DNA of 15,179 bases from Saccoglossus kowalevskii. Its lineage: Eukaryota; Hemichordata; Enteropneusta; Harrimaniidae. Positions 9,715 through 15,179 of this stretch are shown piece after piece. A program made the translations under genes and the position numbers. The stretch spans positions 900 through 16,078 of the forward strand of contig NW_003143829.1 in assembly GCF_000003605.2 (NCBI RefSeq), given 5' to 3'. How positions within the stretch are numbered: the stretch's first letter is position 1; each line of letters starts with the position of its first letter. Under the pieces are notes generated by a model. It saw only the letters and a list, made by a program, of their open reading frames with translations. It did not search any database and was not told the DNA's origin.

Positions 9715-10487
9715 CGATCCATGTAAATTCATTACACAAACTGCAATGCAAATGTGAAGTAGCGTTAAATTGATAACAAAATGCCTGTAGTAGGAGTTGT
9801 ATCATTTTTTCCATCAAATAATTTGAGGTTACACATATTTTGACAGGCAGTATACATAGTCATAGTAAGTAAATGTGATTAGTGTTAAGCATGTTACACA
9901 ACATTTACTGCTGCATCCTTGTTTTCCAGTGCGTTTAATGTTATACATCATACCGGCCAAGGTTATCAAGTTGATGCTACATTCTAGAATTAATTCAAAG
10001 TTCAATAGTTTCTGACTGATGTATATATATTTCCCAATTTATTTGATGCCTTGAACTGGTCTTGTCTTGTGAAGGTTCACAGTGTGACTTGCCTTCTGTC
10101 ATCAGCTTGTTGAACATTTGGAGTTGATACATAAATACCTCTACGTTTCACTAGCAATGAATGCATTCATGGTAATCTCAAGGTGCCAATGTTGTTATAA
10201 ACTGTGAACCATTAACATTTACATTTACATAAATGTGGTCTGCATTCACCTGTGTCAATGAAAATCTGGAGAGAACACTGCCAACATCACATGAAAACCC
10301 ACAACAGGTACTGCAAACAGCATTACCATTAACTATCTTAAGATCACATTACAGAGTGTATTCACAGCATATTTACAGACAATTTACAACTATCAGGTTG
10401 TCTCATCCAGTGCCTGGAGAAATGCAGTCAGACTACATTAATACTACAAGAGTCCAATATCTCTGTATTTTTGCGTTCGTCTTAGTT
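9715..10487 (-). other. Probable CRK 3' UTR and downstream sequence
   Basis: This is the sequence directly 3' of the CRK stop codon on the minus strand. It has no long conserved frame. The plus-strand frame at 10233-10514 runs antisense into the last CRK exon and is a shadow. I cannot see where transcription ends. Confidence 0.5.
10038..10043 (-). promoter_or_regulatory. Candidate CRK polyadenylation signal
   Basis: The minus strand reads AATAAA here, about 445 bp past the CRK stop codon, with TATATATAC just downstream. It is the first canonical hexamer I found after the stop, but CRK 3' UTRs can be long and other AATAAA words lie further on. Confidence 0.35.
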
Positions 10488-10616
10488 CTAACTATCCATA
10501 TCACTGTCTTGTAAGATCCTGACATGTGTGAATGGGAAAGTGCCAACTTTACCATTCAACTCTCCCCTCCATTGACCATTGATATTCTGTTCAAGCACCG
10601 TCAGTATAGCTCCAAC
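10488..10616 (-). CDS. CRK: CRK adaptor, last exon: end of SH3C and stop
   Basis: CRK-family proteins are cytoplasmic SH2-SH3-SH3 adaptors that link phosphotyrosine proteins to effectors such as C3G and DOCK180. This exon encodes the second half of the C-terminal SH3. It starts VGAILTVLEQNINGQW, continues RGELNGKVGTFPFTHVRIL and ends QDSDMDS before a TAG at 10490-10488. Vertebrate CRK has the same arrangement (VGELVKVTK, GQWEGE, NGK, FPFTHVRLL). The acceptor is CTAG at 10620-10617, and the frame joins in phase 0 to the LE that ends 11636-11755. As in other CRK proteins, this SH3 has an atypical ligand face and is regarded as regulatory rather than a Pro-motif binder. The exon contributes 42 residues. 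The short acidic tail differs from the vertebrate ending. Assignment to CRK versus CRKL is not meaningful outside vertebrates. Confidence 0.95.
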   Translation of the reverse strand, partial: VGAILTVLEQNINGQWRGELNGKVGTFPFTHVRILQDSDMDS

Positions 10617-11164
10617 CTAGTCAAACAAAATATATATTATTCGCTGAACAAGTGCTAATGAAATTCTCTTTTACTGACTGTAGAGTTAAGACTACTACCA
10701 CGCTGCATTTGTACAATATTTGGAAGCCACCTTATATTTTATATTTTAAAGCGCCCTCTAGAGACAGATTAATTTGCTTTGTTGATTTGCATTATACAAT
10801 TGTTTCACTTCACATGTGGTAGAACCAACAAAAATCAAAGCTTAGAAAGAACTCCCATGTGCTGAGAGTATTAGAGGCATTAAAAATTAATTCAAAATTT
10901 AAGATTAGCTTTTCAAACAATTAACTTGGGTACTAATATTTGTTTGCTATTTGAGATGTACATGAAAACAATGTGATCCACATTATTGAAGTTTATAATA
11001 GTAACCATTACATTAAAATAATCATGACTGTGGATTACCCGAGAGCATCAATGTATCAAATTTCAAGTTGCATTGAAATCTGATAATTGTTTCTTGAGAT
11101 ATCTGTGGAACATGCACACACACCTACGCACGCACACACGCACGCACACACACGCACGCACGCA

Positions 11165-11195
<31 letters not shown>

Positions 11196-11635
11196 CACGA
11201 AGGGCTTCACACACAGGAGTCAAAAACTGACACTACTGTAATTGCTCCATAACAGTTTACTTCAGATCTACATCATTTTAGTGATTGAAAGCTATTATGA
11301 CATGGCATTAAATTTTGAAAAAAGAAAGTAGTCTAGCATTTGCTAACTATGATCGTAATACACGCGACTGGCAACTTGCCACCAACTTTTCTTTTGTCAC
11401 TGTTGTCTCTCCTGACTTTTCTTGTAAGTGCAAATTGCAAGTGCAAGTGATGACACAGTGTCTTTTTTGCCACAGAAGTCATTTCCATATTTATACTACA
11501 TTACATGGGTGTGGTAGTCCTCTCTATCAAATGGCAATTTAATGCGCTATCCTGGCGTCAACCAGGCTTGATCAAACACAAGCACCTGCAGACCTCAGTC
11601 ACATTTGTTAATGAATGAATCTTGGCTTGACTCAC
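10617..11635 (-). other. CRK intron inside the SH3C coding region
   Basis: The intron runs from the GTGAGT donor at 11635-11630 to the TTGACTAG acceptor ending at 10617. It holds a CA/CG microsatellite at 11111-11196 and a CTAGAGGGCGC word at 10761-10751. The 75-codon plus-strand frame at 11315-11542 shows no homology I recognise and is probably chance. Confidence 0.85.
11111..11196. repeat. (CA)n/(CG) alternating microsatellite
   Basis: About 85 bp of alternating pyrimidine-purine sequence mixes CACA and CGCA words, then becomes pure CA toward the right. It is preceded by TCAAATTTCAAGTTGCATTG and TTGAGATATCTG, words like those that precede microsatellite tails in family B. It may therefore be the tail of a decayed dispersed element. 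A Z-DNA propensity is plausible. Confidence 0.85.
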
Positions 11636-11755
11636 CTCCAACTTAAGGGCCTGGGGGTCATAAGCATTGGGTATTCTTTGCTGTGTAACAACTGCCTTGA
11701 CAGGTCCATTATGAGGGACAATTGGCCTATATATGACTTCATTAGGATTTGCACA
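11636..11755 (-). CDS. CRK: CRK adaptor, linker end and start of SH3C
   Basis: This 40-codon exon reads CANPNEVIYRPIVPHNGPVK, then AVVTQQRIPNAYDPQALKLE. The second part matches vertebrate CRK SH3C (ARVIQKRVPNAYD, then ALALE) almost position by position, including the diagnostic RIPNAYD. The acceptor is TTGTATTTCAG just above 11755 and the donor is GAG|GTGAGT at 11636/11635, both strong and phase 0. The next exon supplies VGAILTV, recreating the family's LEVGE-like join. The linker part has Tyr in NEVIYRP, near where vertebrate CRK has GPIYARV. The ORF frame continuing past 11636 (VSQAKIHS) is intron read-through. Family membership is secure; the 5' partner exon is less so, because one or two mini-exons may intervene. 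Confidence 0.95.
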
Positions 11756-11950
11756 CTGAAATACAACAAGAAATATAAAATATAAACATTTTATTCCTAA
11801 CATTTGTTAATAATTTCTACCAAAACAAAAAGTGCCAAAAACAGCAGACAATTACTTAGCATAATGTTCATAGTCATTGCCAATTTTCAAGAATTTTCAG
11901 GACTACATATACCAGCATTATTCATGACCTGGTAGGTCAAAAAAGAAATA

Positions 11951-12421
11951 CAGTAAAAACTCTATTAATTTGCTGCATGTCTATTAATTCACCCACCTAT
12001 TTTATTTTCAAAAACTAATCATTATTTGTACCCTAATAATTCGCCATAAATACATAACTTGTTGTTTTCAGTATGCGTTTATCGTGTTCGCGTTACCGAT
12101 TACCTTGAGTAGCTGTGATTCCTTCACTGACAACAATAAAGTTGTTTTGCTGGATAAATATATAGTCAATTAATATACATAGAGCAGTAAATATATATTG
12201 TGAATTTCTATTATAAGCGATAATATCGAAAGAGTGGGACAGTCACAGAGTTGAATCGGCATGCGTTAGCCATGTTGGAAAGTAAATTCACTATTAAATT
12301 GGCGAAAACAAGTTCAAATTGAACTGAACAAAATGTAACCTATTAATCACTCACCTGAAAAAAATAATTTCCATGTGTATCCTATTAATTCATTCACCGC
12401 AAACTAATAGAGTTTTTACGG
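11951..12421. mobile_element. Pogo-like (Tc1/mariner) MITE in a CRK intron
   Basis: The left end CAGTAAAAACTCTATTAATT (then TGC) is inverted at the right end as GCAAACTAATAGAGTTTTTA followed by CGG. About 21 of 23 positions match. TA dinucleotides flank both ends (11949-11950 and 12422-12423), the expected Tc1/mariner target duplication. The 471-bp interior has no transposase frame. Extra inverted CTATTAAT words repeat inside both ends. A CAGTAAAA...CTCTATTAAT terminus is typical of the pogo/Tigger branch, though I assign that branch from memory of its ends only. Confidence 0.82.
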
Positions 12422-12464
12422 TAATGGCTGTTCAAGTCATGCCGTAAAACATGATGGATATTAC

Positions 12465-12479
12465 CTGTTTTGTGTGTGA
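12465..12479 (-). CDS. Very weak candidate 15-nt micro-exon
   Basis: CGCAG|TCACACACAAAACAG|GTAATA would encode SHTKQ in phase 0. The ATTACCTG and TGTGTG words resemble the donor side of the two mini-exons to its right, so it may be a decayed third copy of the duplicated segment, cut by the MITE at 12421. I would not use it without RNA evidence. Confidence 0.12.
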
Positions 12480-12620
12480 CTGCGAATATTGACGCATATT
12501 AACTGATTTTTTTTAGATTAGATTCATGACTAAACAATAATCATGTTTGAATCATCTTGAGTTATACTTGTATGTGAAACAAAACAGCTTTTATATAAAC
12601 GTTTTTTTTTTTATTATTAC

Positions 12621-12665
12621 CTTGTGTGGTTTGTGCATTTCAGGTGGCACTGTGTTCGGTGTATG
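12621..12665 (-). CDS. CRK: Candidate CRK linker mini-exon, downstream copy
   Basis: The 45-nt segment reads HTPNTVPPEMHKPHK between TTTGTAGACAG (acceptor) and AAG|GTAATAATAA (donor). It is 15 codons, phase 0 at both ends, compatible with the IEE that ends the SH3N exon and the CAN that begins 11636-11755. It would sit in the inter-SH3 linker, where vertebrate CRK has a Pro/Asn-rich stretch (VNTPLPNLQ), and the composition suits that. The sequence is paralogous to 12838-12897. Linker length supports use: the two larger exons give only about 20 linker residues, while adding both mini-exons gives about 55, near the vertebrate value of about 50. The weak points are its small size, a modest acceptor and the lack of strong sequence conservation. 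Confidence 0.55.
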
Positions 12666-12837
12666 CTGTCTACAAAGATGCTAACACATCAACACTTGAA
12701 ATTTTATACTAAAACACGTGCAACAGAATAATTTTTATACAGATATTCATGACTAAATAATTATCACATTTGAATCACCTCAAAACTTGTATGAGACACA
12801 TAACAGATTTGATATAAACGCTTGTTTTGATTATTAC

Positions 12838-12897
12838 CTTATGTAGTTTGAGTGCTACAGGTACCACTAAAGATAACATCTGTGTGTACTCTTTAGC
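12838..12897 (-). CDS. CRK: Candidate CRK linker mini-exon with a YTQM tyrosine
   Basis: The 60-nt segment reads AKEYTQMLSLVVPVALKLHK between TTTGTTGACAG and AAG|GTAATAATCA. It is 20 codons, phase 0 at both ends. Its last 33 bp align without gaps to the other mini-exon, giving LVVPVALKLHK against TVPPEMHKPHK. The extra 5' part contains Tyr in EYTQM. In vertebrate CRKII the linker Tyr221 (PYAQP) is phosphorylated by Abl and folds back onto the SH2 domain. The position of YTQM between the SH3 domains is comparable, but its +3 residue is Met, not Pro. The two mini-exons could be used together, singly or alternatively, because all combinations keep the frame. The polypyrimidine tract is weak. Confidence 0.5.
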
Positions 12898-12998
12898 CTG
12901 TCAACAAATTATTACAGTGCATCTACTAAGGTGTGACTTGGTTGAGAATTATAGTGGCCAGTGATATGAAATACACTATTATTGAGTGTACTTAGCTA

Positions 12999-13068
12999 AT
13001 TTGCATATTAATATCAAATGTCAATCACCTATTATGTGGGTGATTATGCTAATTGTATTATGCTAATT
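12999..13068. promoter_or_regulatory. POU-octamer-like cluster in a CRK intron
   Basis: A perfect ATTTGCAT octamer lies at 12999-13006. ATTATGCTAATT occurs twice, at 13043-13054 and 13057-13068, 14 bp apart. Between them and the octamer is a hairpin with arms AATCACC (13023-13029) and GGTGATT (13039-13045). This is a candidate intronic enhancer core, though AT-rich DNA produces such words by chance. Confidence 0.3.
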
Positions 13069-13661
13069 AAGACCCATTGCCTGTCTGTGCCCCAATTCTA
13101 TAATGCTCTGAGAAGAACATTGCAGCTTTCCTGGCAGCCAGGGATATCAGAATCAGTTTGGCCATTTTAATAGGGAACCCTACAAGTATTTATATCATGA
13201 ATGGGAATTCCAATCTAACAAGGAAATGAGCACTCAAACAAACACCATGAAATGACACCAGAGTTGGCAAGAATCCAGCTGCTACAGTACTACAGTACAT
13301 TGTGTAAATGGTAACTTTGGACATGATGTAATGCTGCTTCAATACTAGCAAGCAAGGCAGGAAACATTGTACTTGTCACATATGTGATTACTACACTTAT
13401 TTAATCAACAGATCTAGGAGAGTATATTAATAAAATCAGGTTATTATCATCAGCAGTATAAAAGTCTTTATTCTGTCAACTTATTTTTATGTCTAAAATT
13501 TAGTACCCTACATGTATATCGTGAAAATTGCACTGGCCAAAATTGAACTTCATAGAGATTGATAAGATTCCTTCAAAAATGATCAGATAAAAATTGTTTG
13601 ACATGTTTTCTAAGGTCTATGGTTAGTGTAATTACAAAAACATTTTTTACGGCAGAGTCAT

Positions 13662-13737
13662 TGATGACAACAACACGACAAACATTTTCCCCTCATAAAC
13701 CTTGCCTTTCATTTATGATGATACAGATGAGGTAATA
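13662..13737. repeat. Dispersed repeat segment shared with 3968-4040
   Basis: It contains GACAACAACACGACAAACAT, TTTCCCCTCATAAACC, TTGCCTTTCATTTATGATG and AGATGAGGTAATAAAA, aligning in the same orientation with the module that precedes the first family B unit. Here the CRK SH3N exon lies between this module and the hairpin units. Confidence 0.55.
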
Positions 13738-13809
13738 AAAACACAACACTTCAGATTTATAAGTCAGTTTCAGAATGGAATAACATTCAACAATAACCTC
13801 TATACTTAC

Positions 13810-13941
13810 CTCTTCTATGTATGGCACAGGGACTGACCCAGTCCTGTTTGATGTCAGGCTCTTCATGGTCCACCAATTTTCTTCATCTTTGTTCAGCAAT
13901 AATAGAATGTCATTTTTTTTAAACGGCAAGTCGTCTGGATC
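13810..13941 (-). CDS. CRK: CRK adaptor, most of the N-terminal SH3
   Basis: The 44-codon exon begins DPDDLPFKKNDILLLL, continues NKDEENWWTMKSLTSNRTGS and ends VPVPYIEE. Vertebrate CRK SH3N reads NDEEDLPFKKGDIL, EEQWWNA and IPVPYVEK at the same places. Known ligand-face residues are present: acidic D-x-D-D of the RT loop, the EE before WW, the first Trp of WW, and the P-x-P-Y of the last strand. So this SH3 should bind Pro-x-x-Pro-x-Lys motifs of C3G- and DOCK-type partners. The acceptor is GGTTCAACAG ending at 13942 and the donor is GAG|GTAAGT at 13810/13809, both phase 0. The first SH3N strand (ALYDF-like) and the SH2 domain must lie in upstream exons, which I could not find up to 15179. 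An internal A8 run lies in the Lys-Lys-Asn codons. Confidence 0.95.
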
Positions 13942-14059
13942 CTGTTGAACCAGGAAGCACAGTCATTAAACAACAAGCCATGCATGACACAGTCCCACCC
14001 ATGTAATGTTATCAAACTTAAGATATATCGTTTTGTTTATAGTAATATAGTTGGAACAT

Positions 14060-14577
14060 AAACATGTCAGAAGTATGGATCCAGATGATGATGCTTGATT
14101 ATGATGATTTTTTAACATTAAAATGATTGATATCGTGTATCTGATCGTCAAACGAGTAATTATCCATATTGAGAAATGTTGCTCTGGAACAGTATTATTA
14201 AAAACAAAATGGCCACCGGTCAGCCATTTTAAATACATATACATATCTATAACATGATGTAAAACAAATGTATAAAATTTGAACATAATCGATCAAAACA
14301 TGGCAGAGATATGGCACTAGAACTGCATTCATTAAAACAAAATGGCTGCCAGTCAGCCATTTTAAATCTGACCTGAAAATTAAAATGACGTGCATCAAGG
14401 TTCTATAATGCCCAATGTATGTACCAAGTTTGAACGAAGTCCATTCATAAATGGTTGATTTTGATGATTTTTTAGCACAAAAATGGCCACCATGCGGCCA
14501 TCTTGAATCAGATTATGAAACATATTGACGTGTATATGTATAAATATTATGTATGATGTATGTGTGAAGTTTGATTG
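14060..14577. repeat. Family B repeat block with three hairpin units
   Basis: Three units carry inverted ATGGC/GCCAT words at about 14207-14230, 14339-14364 and 14480-14502. The middle one, AAAATGGCTG CCAGT CAGCCATTTT, is a perfect 10-bp stem. Between the hairpins recur ATGATGTA, AAATTTGAACAT or AAGTTTGAACGA, AGAGATATGGCACTAGAACTG and GCATTCATTAAAA. Unit spacing is about 130 to 140 bp. The block lies in the CRK intron upstream of the SH3N exon. Minus-strand frames over it are repeat translations, not genes. Confidence 0.82.
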
Positions 14578-14578
14578 T

Positions 14579-14601
14579 GCACACACACGCGCACACACAC
14601 A
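14579..14601. repeat. CA/CG microsatellite tail of family B
   Basis: GTGCACACACACGCGCACAC and following CA words directly follow the last family B unit. They are like the microsatellite at 11111-11196 that follows a similar AGATATCTG-type stretch. Confidence 0.8.
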
Positions 14602-15179
14602 TGGACGCACAAGGATCAAAACTTTGCCCGAACAGGGACTAAAAAAACATAGAAAACTGCAATGTTTTTTTTTTCATTGACCAAGAAAGCTGATCACTGC
14701 CTATGGAATACCACGATACTATATGTGAAAAACTGGGTTACATAAAATTACGACAGTATTTGTGATAATAAACTGTTTTAGGTAGAATATGTAGCTAATT
14801 CTTAGAAAGTGGGTGTTGGCAATGAAGCTGAATCAAGATTCAGGCATTGAATAAAACACATTAAAAAAGCATGTAAGAAACTAAAAGTAGTCTACTTTAT
14901 AACCATAAGAAATATCACAAAGATACTAAACCACAATAATCTTACTCCTTGTCATCAAATTAAAGTAGACAAGGCTACCAACTGAATACGAAATGGGACT
15001 TCTGCCTACAGGCATGTATAGTGAGAATGAGTATTAAGAAGAATCCAGAAGAATTGGACATGCATTTGGCTTAAACAGGAGTTTGTAATTTCAGATAATT
15101 TCTGGCTTGACGAAAGGCTACGCTCCCTAATATCTATTTTGCAGAGTAAAGATATACTGCAATACATCGATAGCTCAAC
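14602..15179. other. Probable CRK upstream intron, nothing recognised
   Basis: I looked on the minus strand for the start of SH3N (ALYDF-like followed by a donor) and for SH2 motifs (FLVR-like) and saw neither. The right edge has TTGACGAAAGGCTACGCTCC, which looks like a repeat word but has no partner in the window. Confidence 0.5.

Larger units (their letters stand above)
12512..12897. repeat. Tandem duplication containing two CRK linker mini-exons
   Basis: Two direct copies start near 12517 (GATTAGATTCATGACTAAAC) and 12741 (GATATTCATGACTAAATAA). Shared words in order are TTCATGACTAAA, TTTGAATCA, ACTTGTATG, TATATAAACG or GATATAAACG, and ATTATTACCTT. Last comes the exon-end segment, which is alignable without gaps for 33 bp. 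The donor positions are 217 bp apart. Each copy carries one minus-strand mini-exon ending AAG|GTAATA. Confidence 0.85.

Noticed and set aside
10233-10514. 93-codon plus-strand frame
   Set aside because: It is antisense to the CRK last exon and 3' UTR.
11315-11542. 75-codon plus-strand frame with Cys/His pairs (CKCK, CLFCHRSHFH)
   Set aside because: It looked briefly like a zinc-binding motif, but spacing fits no family I know and it lies inside a CRK intron.
12861-12880. Alternative acceptor CTTTAG at 12872-12867 for the upstream mini-exon
   Set aside because: It would leave a 29-nt exon that shifts frame and meets a TAG after three codons when entered in phase 0.
13966-14619. Three overlapping minus-strand frames with hydrophobic translations
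   Set aside because: They are family B repeat and microsatellite translations; the same peptide (KWLTG or similar) recurs because the hairpin unit recurs.

Overview
The window is about 15 kb of AT-rich eukaryotic DNA. It has GT-AG introns, long non-coding stretches, satellite DNA and many short non-autonomous transposons. The one gene I can support is the 3' half of a CRK-family adaptor gene on the minus strand. The protein resembles animal CRK/CRKL throughout. The repeats (ATGGC...GCCAT hairpin units, elements with tandem core repeats, CA/CG microsatellites, TACCGGTA palindromes) are of the kind common in marine invertebrates. I lean toward an invertebrate deuterostome such as a hemichordate, but this is inference and the species cannot be fixed from the sequence.

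Layout: 1-950 is a 41-bp tandem satellite, followed to about 1290 by a 103-bp duplication and decayed remnants. 1291-3880 is non-coding with little recognisable content. 3960-5330 holds a dispersed repeat ('family B') into which a compound element (4141-4825) with 157-bp core repeats, a GACGG-rich segment and a terminal hairpin has inserted. A second copy of that element lies at 5504-5988. 5989-9683 is non-coding, with a small MITE, a 46-bp tandem duplication, a nested palindrome and four TACCGGTA palindromes. A C16/A13 homopolymer pair follows at 9684.

From 13941 down to 10488 the minus strand carries the CRK exons. In transcript order they are 13941-13810 (most of SH3N), two candidate linker mini-exons (12897-12838 and 12665-12621), 11755-11636 (linker and start of SH3C) and 10616-10488 (end of SH3C and stop). 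All inferred junctions are phase 0, and together they encode 161 residues. The SH2 domain and the first strand of SH3N must lie beyond 15179 or in exons I could not see. The introns hold a TA-flanked pogo-like MITE, a CA/CG microsatellite, a POU-site-like cluster and a second family B block.

The most interesting observations are three. The linker mini-exons lie in a tandem duplication, and one carries a Tyr in a YTQM context where vertebrate CRK has its regulatory Tyr. The compound element can be bounded using a paralogous empty site about 10 kb away in the same window. The 41-bp satellite has a strict dimeric substructure. I found no RNA gene, CRISPR array or multi-gene system.
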